DNA of 35,967 nt. It comes from Acanthaster planci. Its lineage: Eukaryota > Echinodermata > Asteroidea > Valvatida > Acanthasteridae. The notes under the pieces were generated by a model. The model did no database searches and was not told the origin of the DNA. It saw nothing but the letters and a program-made list of their open reading frames with translations. Shown here piece by piece: positions 11,513 to 20,954 of the stretch. Location: assembly GCF_001949145.1 (NCBI RefSeq), contig NW_019091561.1, positions 187,425 through 223,391 of the forward strand, written 5' to 3'. Numbering within the stretch: the first letter of the stretch is position 1; every line of letters begins with the position of its first letter. Made by a program: the position numbers and the translations under genes.

Positions 11513-12634
11513 GGTGTTTGATTAGTACAAAGGGGCAAGTTCTGTCAAGGCAGTAACTAGCTCCAAATGAACGGGCAAAAAGAAACCAATCAGAAAACTC
11601 ACTGACGGACGTCATTGTACCACTCCCACATGTATGGAACCAGTTCATTGCCCTGGATGAAAACAAAGCTAACCTTGCAAGGTTTTTGTCGGAAACTATC
11701 TTGGAGAGAAGCAAGGAGCTCCCAGACATACCTGCATTGGTGACTGGAGGGGTTCTCCAATATGTCAAAACAAGATCAACAAGAAGAAAAAACATAGAGT
11801 TGCGAGCAAACCATGAAGAGGCCGATACCAGGATTATACTGCATGCGTGTGCAGCTGTCAGAAATTGGATATGAAACAGTGCTGGTTTTCTGCAGGGATA
11901 CTGATGTCTTGCTTCTCCTGATCCATTTCCTCTCCACTAAGGCGGGTGTTTGGATGATTGCAGTAACAGATCAGAAGAGGAAATGTTACCCAATACACGA
12001 GATTTCTCAACGACTCACGCCAACTGTGAGAGACAACATTTTGGGTTTCCATGCCCTGACAGGCTGCGATGTAACCTTGTCATACACCAGGCACGGGAAA
12101 AGTCGTGCTGGAAAATCTTCCAGAACCATCCACAGCTTGTTGACGGAATTGGTCGTGATGGAGGTGTTGAGAATTTCGTTTGTCATTTGTATGGCACTCC
12201 AGAGCTGTTAACAGTAGATAACAGTAACAGTTAACAGTAGATCTACTTCGGCTTTTCCAAAAAGATGGAGTCTAGCATGAGCTAGACTCCATCTTTTTGG
12301 AAAAGCCGAAGTAGGGTTTGGTGCACTGCCACCGACAAAGGATCGGTAGAACTTCACGCTAGACGTGCCAACCACTAAGCAAAAATCTGGTTGCAGGCTG
12401 ATCAAGAACAGATCTGTGTTTGCGGCTTCAGCCTGGAAGTTGGAGTCAGGCTCCCTAAAAGCTGTTTGGACAAAGCTTTCTCCAATACCAGACGCCTGTG
12501 TTGAGCTTGTCACTTGTGCATGTAAATCGAAGTGCAGAAGTGCTCGATGCACTTGTTTCAAACAGAACATGAGGTGTACACCTGCTTGTGGATGTGATGC
12601 CTGTGCCTGTTGTAACCCAGCTGGCCAAGATTAA
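11505..12634 (+). pseudogene. PIN-like/CXC family gene, nuclease core and C-terminal cysteine-rich domain
   Basis: Visible motifs are VDVVFD (11506-11523), NHEEADTRIILHA (11808-11846), VLVFCRDTDVLLLLIHF (11881-11931) and LGFHALTGCDVT (12039-12074). The acidic clusters in these motifs resemble the metal-binding residues of PIN/FEN-type nucleases; this is an inference. The C-terminal open frame 12365-12634 ends in a dense cysteine array (about 15 Cys in 45 residues, with CACKSKCRSARCTCF and CTPACGCDACACC) resembling CXC/tesmin-type zinc-binding repeats, and stops at 12632-12634. A frame change near 11850-11875 and a fold-back insertion at 12243-12314 break the gene. The 12365-12634 frame is the best preserved piece. 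Confidence 0.6.
12243..12314. repeat. Perfect fold-back inverted repeat, 34-bp arms, 4-nt loop
   Basis: The arm 12243-12276 is exactly reverse-complementary to 12281-12314 around the loop atga. The right arm carries native coding sense for the pseudogene (LHLFGKAEV), so the left arm looks like the extra inverted copy. The 13-bp string gttaacagtagat occurs at 12207-12219 and again at 12230-12242, ending exactly where the left arm begins. Confidence 0.95.
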
Positions 12635-12639
12635 ACCAA

Positions 12640-13269
12640 TGCAGAGTATAAACAGACTACTTGCAAACATCCAGTGCATGATGTAGGTGCCTTTCTTTTA
12701 TTTTTATATAGCAATTCAGCTCCACTAATCTTGCTTACTAAAATGTCAAAACCATCTATCATTTAAAATGAAATAATAGACGCAGCTCGTTTTTGTACTA
12801 TTTTTTATAGAAAAACACTTGCGGTACCGTACCATCAAAAACTGAAGATAAACATACTAGAAAATCTCTTAACACTGGTTGTCAGGTGCATCTTCAGTTA
12901 TACGTAGTAATACAATTGTACGTGCGTATCATAAACCAGGTTTAAACTCTACGAAAGCCATGAAAAGTACATTTAAGTAAATTGTTTGGAAAAATACTTT
13001 GGGAGTTATGCCAACAATTATTTCATTATTTGTTTCAAAATATAGCTTGCATGTACTTCTTATTTTGTGCAAGTATATTTTCTTCGAAAAAAAATGGAAA
13101 TAAGACCCCAAACTTAATTTTAAAAAATCAGTTACAATGTATGCCTTTCGATTCGTTGGATGCACCCAAATTTTCTTTCCCATCTTAATTACAGCTGACA
13201 TGTACCTTTCTTGTCATTTTCCACAAAATAGGGACCAGGCATTTTAAAAGTCAATTACAATATATTTTT
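12640..13269. other. No gene; AT-rich DNA
   Basis: Nothing could be supported here. Near 13140-13185 (ttggatgcacccaaattttctttcccat) there is weak similarity to the block at 13320-13350 (gtggcatccacccacattttcttcccaa), so the R1 repeat may have a degraded partner here. Confidence 0.4.
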
Positions 13270-13420
13270 CTACCTAATTTTACCTTTGACCTCAAAATGA
13301 ACTTTGGGGTCAAAATCAAGGGTGGCATCCACCCACATTTTCTTCCCAACCCTATGTCTGATTGATCTAACATGGTTGCCAGCTATTACCAAAAAATGCC
13401 GTGCTAGTGTAATATTCCAT
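13270..13420 (-). repeat. Interspersed repeat R1, copy b (inverted)
   Basis: Reading the minus strand, the block acggcattttttggtaatag then ctggcaaccatg matches copy a at 5752-5782, and both copies continue with a related stretch ending in a 'cttgattttga' block. The copies lie about 7.5 kb apart in opposite orientation. The element class is unknown and no convincing frame is kept. Confidence 0.55.
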
Positions 13421-14035
13421 TTATGGTGATAAAGAAAACAGAGTTGTATGTCCATGTCTGTACGCGGAATAAGATGAAGACATTAATGAGGGTTTAAGAT
13501 CATCAAGTGTTATTCCTGTGCTGTTCCTGTTACGCGATGAAAAGAATCTGTCACATAAATTCTTATTTCTCAGAAGTCCATTTGCATCCCATTGAGTTAA
13601 AATCCTTTCTTTTAAGTTTTGCTAGGATTCCCTGAAATATCTCTGCTTAAGTAAGGAATATCATGAACGCTCTATAATTGAGAAAGTATCATGCAAAAAG
13701 GCAAGGGTTGAATGAGAACGGAAAGTTGGTAATTTCCTGTGTATGATCGAAAGTGAAACCGCACAGGCAATTGATGATGACCTTGAACAGCAAGAGAGAC
13801 GGTTCTAATAAGTGGGTAATACTGGAGTATTACCTCCAGTCTCTACATAAAACCGATGACCAGCAAGTACGTAATTCACAAAAAAAGCTGTGAGCCAAAA
13901 CAGAATGATTGATATTTTGGTCAACAATCTAAACAGGGGTCATGAGGAATATCTACGTGGACTAAGGGCAGGAAGAAAGAACTAGGCATATAAATGTACA
14001 GCATTACATGGACAGAATGCAGTTCAGTAGCTACC
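13421..14035. other. No recognisable gene
   Basis: Short closed frames only. No motif, repeat or RNA gene was recognised between the R1 repeat and the Penelope-A fragment. Confidence 0.4.
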
Positions 14036-14895
14036 TAGAGAAGGAGCCAGTTGAAGGTCAACCGACGGGGAGAGAAAATAATGGAGAACAGGAGAGGGTA
14101 CCGACCGAAAACATGGCGAGCAAAGGAGAGAGAGCTGGACAAGAAGAAGAAATAACACCAACGGCTCACTAAGAAGGGCAGGTTCGAGGCCGTCATGTTT
14201 GTTGAAGCGACACAGGGAGGTGCTCTGGCCAAAAGACCCGGAAAACAGTGATTCCTCACTTAGCGGGCCCTAAGATAATGATTGTGGGAAGGGTCTGGAG
14301 TAGAGTAAAGGACACCCTGACGAGGTCAAATCCATTCCGAGGGGACAAGCCCCTTGACGAGTGCACGGTGCGCCAATAGTACAGTGGAAAATGACAGTGC
14401 AAACAGAGAGGGGTGATAAAACAGTTAACATGCAAAGGATGTGAAGAGAGATACATTGCAGAAACGTAAAGATCACTTGATGAAAGAATTCAGGAACACG
14501 TGGGGGGAAGTCATCGGCATTACACGAACACATGCAAAAGTAGCACTAGGGCAATCTTGTGAAATTCAAGTAAAAGTATTGAACAGGTGCCCCCGGCGAC
14601 GCTATTCTCTGACAACAATGGAATCAACGTACCTTAATGAACTTAAACCAGAAATGAACAGAAAGGAGGAATGGACGGACAGCTATAGAAAGCTCAAGAA
14701 TACAGTGGAAAAACCTGGTTTCCATGAAATTGGAAACGCATCGACGCGTGCCAGGGGTCCCGCGTATCACGGCTCATCGAGGGAAACAAAATGCGTTGGA
14801 CTGTTCTTCAACGACACGAAATGCATTCGCACTTGACAAGGGGGAGGAGACCCCCGAAAATTCGTACTTATGTTCCTACAGGGAGACGTGGCTTT
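14036..14895 (+). mobile_element. Penelope-like element family A, GIY-YIG endonuclease region and 3' end (copy 2, broken)
   Basis: Plus-strand frames read FVEATQGGALAKR (near 14200-14240), then TRSNPFRGDKPLDECTV (14318-14370), a motif pair that precedes the endonuclease in many animal elements of this type. Next come CKGCEERYIAET, a stop, then RSLDERIQEH (14435-14510), the GIY-YIG-type core with its Arg and Glu positions. The C-terminal trace with YLNELKPEMNRKEEWTDSYR follows (14624-14690). There is one in-frame stop inside the core and at least two frame changes. No reverse transcriptase is visible, so the element is 5'-truncated. The 3' part after 14648 is shared with copy 1 at the window start. 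Confidence 0.7.
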
Positions 14896-15489
14896 ACGGC
14901 GTTTCTAGTCTTTTATATGGCATTCGGGAATGCGCAGTAGTGATTGCTCATGCAAGAATTCACAAAATAAATACACGCACAATCAATTGCAAAAATGAAG
15001 GAGAGCAAAGGGCGCTTTGAACATTCTGGGAGCTTTGTATCTTGGCTCATAAGGCTCCTTCGTAATCATTTGTGAGCGACTGGAAAGAGAGTCTTTGATC
15101 TGCACTACTGCCATGGCGCCTCCTCAGCAAAGTGTTTTTGACCCATAGGCATGTCAAACGACATATCAAAGCAGAAAGTGTGACGGATGGCCACAAAATG
15201 AACTTGCATTGTGAGCTGATGATCACGAATATGCTTAACACGCTGAACACGGTTTAATCTGTCCACAAAAAGTACACAAATTAAATGTATAGAGTTTGGC
15301 CTTTAACAGTTATAAATTAACAACATGAATCAACAACGGCAATTTGTTTATCTAATCAAATTTACGCAATATAACTAATCACAGAATAACAAACGATTAA
15401 CAGGATGGATGATAATAACCTTGTGTATAGGTGTACATGTGTGTGACGCTCGATTATATGCAATAAATCCCATACCGTTAAATGTCACG
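14896..15489. other. No recognisable gene
   Basis: This segment separates the Penelope-A fragment from the polymerase fragment of the Polinton. I see no terminal inverted repeat of the Polinton and no N-terminal polymerase coding, so the Polinton's left end seems to have been lost. Confidence 0.4.
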
Positions 15490-15542
15490 TGTTACCCCCG
15501 TCCGACCAGTGTATCATCTCCTAGTGCCTTATCGCGCACCCG

Positions 15543-15582
15543 CAAAAACGTCAATTTACCACCCGGTAAATTGACGGTTTTG
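15543..15582. repeat. Fold-back inverted repeat, 18-bp arms with one mismatch
   Basis: Arm 15549-15560 pairs perfectly with 15565-15576 around the loop accc; extending to 15543 and 15582 adds six more positions with one mismatch. The right arm carries the native polymerase sense (GKLTVLICRKC), so the left arm looks like an inverted extra copy placed where upstream polymerase coding should be. Confidence 0.9.
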
Positions 15583-16683
15583 ATCTGCCGCAAGTGCGTT
15601 GAAACTCAACAACGGACCCTTTGTCGGCATACGGCTGAAGAGAGAATACTGCATGGCACGTGGGTGTCCATTGAACTGGAAAAGGTGATTGAATTGGGGT
15701 ACAAGGTGGTAAAGATGGAGGTTGTGTGGCACTTTGAACACATGGAACAATACGATACGCTGACGCAACCGGCGGTTTGTTTACAGAGTACATTAACACC
15801 GTCTTGAAACTAAAAGTCGCAGCCTCCAGCTGGCCGAGTTGGGTGAAAACCGAAAACGATAAGGCGGAGTACATCGATAGGTATTTCGAACGGGAAGGGA
15901 TTCGGTTAGATGCCCCAAAGATAGCCAAGAACCCCGGCTTAAGAGCTCTCGCTAAACTCATGCTCAATTCGTTCCGGGAAAGTTCAGTCAGAGGCTAAAT
16001 ATGCCCAAAGTCGAGGTACTGAGCAATCTCTTCAAATCGTACGAAATTTTGTTGGCCGTTGATAAACTGGTACACGATATTAATTTCATCAATCACGAAA
16101 TAGCGGAAGTTCGCTATGAATCCCAAGAAGAATTTATCGATCCTAATCCCAGAACAAACGTGGTCATTGCCGCCTTTACCACGGCGCATGAGCGTCTCAA
16201 ACTGTACGGCGTGCTCGAACAGTTGCAGGATTCCGTCTTGTACTGCGATACCGACAGCGTCATATACGTGGATAGGCCGGGGCAGTACAAACCTCCTTTT
16301 AATAGGCGATTTTCTGGGCGATCTCACGAACGAAATCATTCCCCATGACGGCAATTATACAGAGACATTCGTGTCAGGCGGGCCCAAGAATTACGCGTAT
16401 AGACTGGACACGGGTAAGACGTGTTGTAAGGTCAGGGGTTTCACCTTAAACTTCAGAAATGCGCAGCGGATCAATTTTGATTCCGTGGTTGACATGGTCA
16501 AAGGGGTCACTCCTGAAAAGATCACCATATCCGACCCTCACAAGATCGTCAGAAATGACAAGACAAAAGAAATCTTGACCAACTCGCGTGGTGTACAGCA
16601 AGAGGGTCATAAGGGATGATTTCAATACCGTACCCTACGGATACAAGCGGTTTAACTGTCCCCCGTCACATTTGATCATTTGA
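15553..16683 (+). pseudogene. Polinton DNA polymerase B, C-terminal part (broken)
   Basis: This replicates the element's linear DNA, by family knowledge as a protein-primed family B polymerase. In order, the sequence shows LICRKCVETQQ (15585-15617), a WHFEHMEQYDTLT stretch near 15729, YINTVLKLK near 15786-15812, LRALAKLMLNSF near 15940-15975 (the motif B region), TNVVIAAFTTAHERLK (16155-16202), and YCDTDSVIYV (16243-16272), the motif C with both catalytic Asp. The C-terminal trace ends at the stop 16681-16683. Frames change near 15780, 15975, 16300 and 16590. The conserved Gly-Lys part after motif B is lost at the 15975 break, and the exonuclease half is absent. The start is unknown. Confidence 0.85.
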
Positions 16684-16695
16684 TCCAAAGGCACC

Positions 16696-16923
16696 ATGGC
16701 AAACACACAGTTCTGTAAATGTTCTCCTCCGTTAGTTCGATTTATGCTCTTAACTATACCTCTCGTGCTACTGGTTATTTTATCGTCTATATTTCGCATT
16801 GAATTGTCGAGTATCTGGGAAAGCGATCTGTTTCGTTCCGTCATTTCGACTACACCCGTATTTGACGCGGTAAAGAATGTGAGTGACGTTTATAAGGAAT
16901 TCCGTGACGTCATTAGGTTGTAA
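16696..16923 (+). CDS. Small single-pass membrane protein of the Polinton, hypothetical
   Basis: This is an uninterrupted 75-residue frame from ATG to TAA. Residues about 14-34 form a strongly hydrophobic segment (MLLTIPLVLLVILSSIF), followed by a mixed charged tail (SDLFRSVIS, VYKEFRDVIRL). It sits 12 bp after the polymerase stop, and its stop lies just before the ATPase promoter elements. I do not recognise the family; a small membrane protein at this spot could serve virion or membrane functions, but that is a guess from position. Two TGACGTCA or near sites overlap its 3' end. Confidence 0.55.
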   Translation: MANTQFCKCSPPLVRFMLLTIPLVLLVILSSIFRIELSSIWESDLFRSVISTTPVFDAVKNVSDVYKEFRDVIRL

Positions 16924-16962
16924 CGTTTTAGGTTATGACGTCATCGTACTTTAGATATATAA
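16905..16962 (+). promoter_or_regulatory. Putative promoter of the ATPase gene: two TGACGTCA sites and a TATA box
   Basis: TGACGTCA, the consensus for CREB/ATF-type factors, occurs at 16905-16912 and 16936-16943. TATATAA lies at 16956-16962, 12 bp after the second site, and the first ATG of the ATPase trace is at 16995. A TCATTT start-site-like string follows at about 16984. Spacing fits an RNA polymerase II core promoter. Use is inferred, not shown. Confidence 0.45.
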
Positions 16963-16994
16963 GCGGCGTGCTTAACCGCGAAGTCATTTTCCCC

Positions 16995-17629
16995 ATGGGT
17001 ACAAAACTGCAACACCCCTTCCACGTTTTGCGTAGCGGGACCGACGGGCTGCGGCAAGACTCAGTGGGTCAGTAAATTAATTACAAATCATCATCATGTA
17101 TTTGTGGAGCCTCTTGAGAGAATTCGGTGGTGTTATGGTCAGTATCAGGCTCACGAGGAACTGTCTTGCGATCTACCTGATGTTCAGTTTGTGGAGGGGC
17201 TGCCGGAGGATTGGTAAAAGCACATCGACCCGACGCACCGACATCTAGTGGTGTTGGACGATTTGATGCAGGAATGCGGTAAAGATCCTCAAATTACTAA
17301 ACTATTTACCCAGGATCCCACCACCGCAACCTGTCTGTGATTTACACCGTACAGAACTTGTTCCACGAGTCGAAAGAGAGCAGGGCCATCAGTCTAAACT
17401 GTCACTACATCGTCCTGTTCAAAAATCCCAGAGACCGATCCCAGATTGTCATTTGGCCAAGCAGATGTACCCGGGGCAGACCCCTTTCATGATCGAGGCC
17501 TACGCCAATGCCACCAGCCAGCCCTATTCCTACCTGTTCATCGACCTGAAAGCCCACTGCCCGAAAGAATACAGACCGAGAGCCAACATCTTACCGGAAG
17601 AAATGGCATTTGCATCCGTCCCTAAATAG
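16995..17629 (+). pseudogene. Polinton packaging ATPase (A32/FtsK-HerA type), broken
   Basis: This is the motor that packages element DNA into capsids, by family knowledge. The sequence shows a Walker A GPTGCGKT (near 17037-17060), ERIRWCYGQYQ near 17118-17150, and a Walker B HLVVLDDLMQEC (about 17241-17276). A later frame reads VIYTVQNLFHESKESRAISL (from 17336) then FKNPRDRSQI, and another frame carries AKQMYPGQTPFMIEAY and LFIDLKAHCPKE (from 17457). The first ATG (16995) is out of frame with the Walker A. There is a TAA at 17215-17217, and frames shift near 17035, 17330 and 17455. The final stop is 17627-17629. Confidence 0.85.
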
Positions 17630-17662
17630 GCCAGTTTTACGTCACCGGTCTCATTCGTCAGC

Positions 17663-18188
17663 ATGGCGCGACGGTTGAGGGACAACGCTTACGCGCTGTG
17701 CGTTCTGAGCGGAGCTTCGCCCAAGAAACGAAAGGACATTCTGAAGCATGCCGACAAGGAAGTCGTCACCTGTTTGTGCGAATGTGCGCTGAACGTTTTA
17801 AAAGCGCGCGTACCCCTCACGCCGAGTCAGAAGAAAAAACTGTCGCGACATAAGACACATCTGCGAGCTCTGACCGACAAGATGTCTTCTTACGCCAAAC
17901 GTAAACAACTGCTGGTTCAAAAGGGAGGATTTCTGGACATATGCAGCAAGGTATGAGACGGAGAGAACCCCCCCTCCCTGCTTTGTGTTGGTCATTGTCT
18001 CGCAGGAATCTGGGGGATTCCATTTAGACATCTTGGGGGGATGTGTTAAGTAACAATAATCTGGAATGTGTATAGGGATTGGACATGTTGGGGGGTACCC
18101 CTCGGTCTTATTTCTTGCTGGGTATATTTCTGGGACACTTACTGGCTCCAATCTTGAGTACGCTCAGCGGGGTACTGTTTTCCAAGTG
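17663..18188 (+). CDS. Polinton-specific basic protein with C-terminal hydrophobic segment (probably frameshifted)
   Basis: The frame 17663-17956 encodes 97 residues from ATG, rich in Lys/Arg and Cys (CECALNVLKARVPLTPSQKKK, then KKLSRHKTHLRALTDK), ending near QKGGFLDICSKV. I have seen this layout as a recurrent unnamed Polinton protein that normally continues into a glycine/leucine-rich hydrophobic tail. Such a tail (FLLGIFLGHLLAPILSTLSG) is present at 18109-18180 in another frame and stops at 18186-18188, so the gene is probably split by indels between 17945 and 18105. Function is unknown. The start lies 33 bp after the ATPase stop. Confidence 0.6.
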
Positions 18189-18210
18189 ATGAAACACGCC
18201 CGAAAAAATC

Positions 18211-18981
18211 ATGATCAGCACCCCCACGGACAGCGTGACAAGAGCCATACAGAATGTTCTATTCTCGCATAACCCCACGCAGAATAAACTACAGAGTCTG
18301 GAGCAGGTCATGAAAGACATTTTGGCCAGAACAGACCTTCCCGACGACGCTAAATTGTCGCTGTACCAGCAAACGTTGCAACAGTATCTTCGATATGATC
18401 ACGCCCGTGAATCCAAACCCATGTCTGTCACGATGTCTACACCGGCGGAGGGATTCGGCAGAGGGCTGGGGACCAAGAGCCATCGGGCGGCACGACGGAC
18501 GGAAACCCCGCGACACTGACCAAGGAGGACGACCTAACACCGTAAATTTTCTCGAATCTGCCTAAAACCTTACAGCGCAAAGCCAAACTGCTTATGAACA
18601 GCCTAAAGCATAATGACGTCATGACTTGGAACCTAAAGGGTGAACTGGTTTATGAAAGAAATGCTGTCAAGGGTTCCAATATTATCAATCTGGTGAATGA
18701 CGCTTTAAAGAGTAAAAAGGGTTTCTCTCCTTACGGATTTCAGTACTTTGTGCGTGGACTGGCCAAATTCTACGCGCCCGAGACCTTTCCCACTAATACA
18801 GTGGGAATGTAATGAAGCACAGCGCAACGTCGTTAGAAAGTACAAACAAATGGGACCGGAGGAAAAAAGATTACTTCCCGATATTTCCACATCCCCTCCA
18901 CCCATTCCCTCTCGAAGGCGCCTTAGTGTTGTGTCCACTCCGTTAAAATCCAGGAAAAAACTTTATTGGGACACGTTGTAA
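18211..18981 (+). pseudogene. Polinton-specific protein of unknown function, in three frame pieces
   Basis: Three consecutive open pieces look like one protein. 18211-18519 is helix-rich (SLEQVMKDILARTDLPDDA, then KLSLYQQTLQQYLRYDHARE). 18594-18812 reads MNSLKHNDVMTWNLKGELV, then GSNIINLVNDALKSKKGF. The last piece, to 18981, carries basic and proline-rich sequence (PPPIPSRRRLSV). The order of helical domain, short acidic linker, then a 'W...GELVY' domain matches an unnamed protein found in many Polintons. Breaks lie near 18515-18590 and 18790-18815. The first piece starts at an ATG 22 bp after the previous gene. Confidence 0.6.
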
Positions 18982-19372
18982 GCGCTGTAGCTTATTTCAT
19001 GTAGCACAAATTTTTCCAAGGACGGGGGAGGATCTTTAGTTTTTAACTCGGTAAATGATTGTACACTTTAAAAAACTGACTTTGTCACTGAACTGTAGTT
19101 TATTTACGATGAATTAATAAATGATGTAAGAGGACAACGGAAAAGTAGGATTTGTTTGACTTTTTTTTCTTTACAGGCTTGTAAGTACTAACATTGACTC
19201 GCTTAAACTAACTGACACTAATAAACTACGCGACGTTATTAAGTACGAAACTACTCGAAATTATTATCATGGCATTAAAGAGTTGGTTTTTTTTCAAGTC
19301 TTGGATTTAAGTTTTCTTCACACAAATTTGACGACAAATAAACTGTAACTCTAACACGGGTACATCGACATT
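18982..19372. terminator. Convergent intergenic region with poly(A) signals on both strands
   Basis: Plus- and minus-strand Polinton genes converge here. AATAAA for the plus strand is at 19116-19121, and TTTATT, the signal for the minus strand, is at 19099-19104. A T-run is at 19162. No coding frame is supported. Use as poly(A) sites is inferred from position. Confidence 0.4.
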
Positions 19373-19790
19373 TCATTTCTTTTCTATAAAATCCTGCACC
19401 GTCACGTCATTGACGAGGCAGTCATCCGTGAAGACAGACACAATAGCTCTCATGGATATATCCCTACAACGGTGCAACAAGTAAACTAGGCAGTGCTGAC
19501 CACAAACTGTCGTGGTGGAAGATTGGAAACTGTCGTGGTGGAAGATTGTAAACAGACTGTAGTATACGCGTACTGCGTACTATTCTGGCGTGAAAAAGAT
19601 TGAAAATGTTGCCCGTAAGTGTCCGGTGAAAGTCCGTAAGAGTAAAAAAAATTGTGCCTTTCCGTCCTTAGTAAAGTACATCGCTAGCCAGTGGGTGCCC
19701 GGTCGATTGCTCTCGTCGGCGTTTACGATGAGGGCGCTGGGGTATTTAGTCACGGGCGGTAACCTATCCGACGGGAACACACCAAGCGCG
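19373..19790 (-). pseudogene. Adenain-like cysteine protease (Polinton maturation protease), broken
   Basis: By family knowledge this cleaves capsid precursors during virion maturation. Reading the minus strand: GVFPSDRLP (about 19740-19770), then GTHWLAMYF (19678-19705, with the catalytic His), then after a shift at a T-run near 19645 a YSYGLSPDTYGQ stretch. Finally comes TVCGQHCLVYLLHRCRD (about 19455-19507, with the catalytic Gln and Cys), ending at a TGA at 19373-19375. All catalytic positions seem present, but there is a frameshift, and a 24-bp direct duplication sits just before the catalytic Cys. The N-terminus is missing: the coding trace runs directly out of capsid coding at about 19790. 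Confidence 0.75.
19503..19550 (-). repeat. 24-bp tandem duplication inside the protease
   Basis: The string aaactgtcgtggtggaagat occurs at 19505-19524 and again at 19529-19548, both followed by tg. On the minus strand it codes for the Ser/Thr stretch just before the catalytic Cys. Twenty-four bp is a multiple of three, so the duplication alone would keep frame. Confidence 0.85.
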
Positions 19791-20937
19791 TCACGGGAGG
19801 TCACGCTGTCCCCCTTGAGGACTCTTAAAAAAAGAGGGAGTATCCCGACTCGTAGTCTTCCCTGTTCATCTGATTGCCATTGTCTCGAAACAGGGTATTT
19901 ATACCGGAATACAAAGTCTGATAGGACATCATGTACGCTTCGTCTTCGTCTTGGGTTGAAGAGGTCGCCACGGCTGTTGGTTATCCACGTACAGTCCAAG
20001 GTAATTTAGGCCGTAATGTTTAAAGTTGTAGGGGGTTTTATGATAGTCGCCGTTGAAGGCCGCGTTATCCACCATGCCAATCACCACGCGCCGGAGGATC
20101 TGCCCCAGAAACAGATTTTCGCGGGTAAAAGGTTAATTTCCTCGTGGAATAGAAAAGTCTTTACCACTATTCTGCGCAGCGGGTATTTGGCCGTAGCACT
20201 CAGTAAGGTTTGGGCGTGCGCTAGAGCCACGGTGGGACTGACGACCACCTTTCTCGCGTAAAGAGAAGCTTCCATTATCTTTACTTTGTAGTGAGTGTCC
20301 GGTAGAGCCGGCATTAAGCAGAAACTGTTTTTGCTGCGATGAAATTTGAGCTTCAGGTTGAAACCGTTAAGTAAAAATCTGTCATGAAAGAATATGTCTC
20401 CGTGAATCGGTCCAAACATATCGATAATACGGCTCTCCTTCGACAGTTTGTATCTCCGCTTTAATCTCTCGTTAAAATGTTCTTCCGCGGTTGGATCGTC
20501 TGAGTCCATTTTTCCCGCCGTATCTTTGTAAAACAGTAGGGCGGCTGTCAGCTGCAGTGCCTTGGCCGGTGGTCCGTAAGTGAGCAGGGTTTCCAGCAGG
20601 GCTCGGTACGGGTACGTGTTGGAGGAAGACGAAACGAGTTTGTCTTTGAGCGTGACAGCCACTTCGGAGAACAGGGAGTGAAGCAGTAGATTCACGGGAG
20701 CGACAGGGACATCCTCGCCCAGGTCGGCGCCATTTTCATTGACCATCTTAATTGTGACGTTGATCAGGGTGTGTGCCCCGGTGACGTTAAATTTTATAGA
20801 GTCCGAGTCGACGATATTGGTCAGTGAGTTGTACTGTGCCCATTGCCCTTTCAAAACGGAGGTCTGAGTGGGCAGGACGGAATCAGATCCAGTTCGGACC
20901 TTGTGCATTCGCACGAATGTTTACTGATGAATGCCAT
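19790..20937 (-). pseudogene. Polinton major capsid protein (double jelly-roll family), broken and C-terminally truncated
   Basis: This is the main virion shell protein by family knowledge. A 277-residue open frame (20081-20914, minus) carries the family core: QTSVLKGQWAQY, LINVTIKMVNENGADLG, VNLLLHSLFSEVAVTL, GPIHGDIFFHDRFLLNG and VKIMEASLYARKV. A better start is the ATG at 20935-20937, whose frame reads HSCECTRSELDLI, the usual N-terminus, and which needs a shift near 20890-20905. After 20081 the C-terminal trace continues in other frames (GLYVDNQQPW near 19971-20000, then a YQTLYSG stretch and a REDYESGYSL stretch). The last strands expected are missing, and protease coding follows at once. 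Confidence 0.8.
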
Positions 20938-20954
20938 TGTGGTGTACACTGTTG

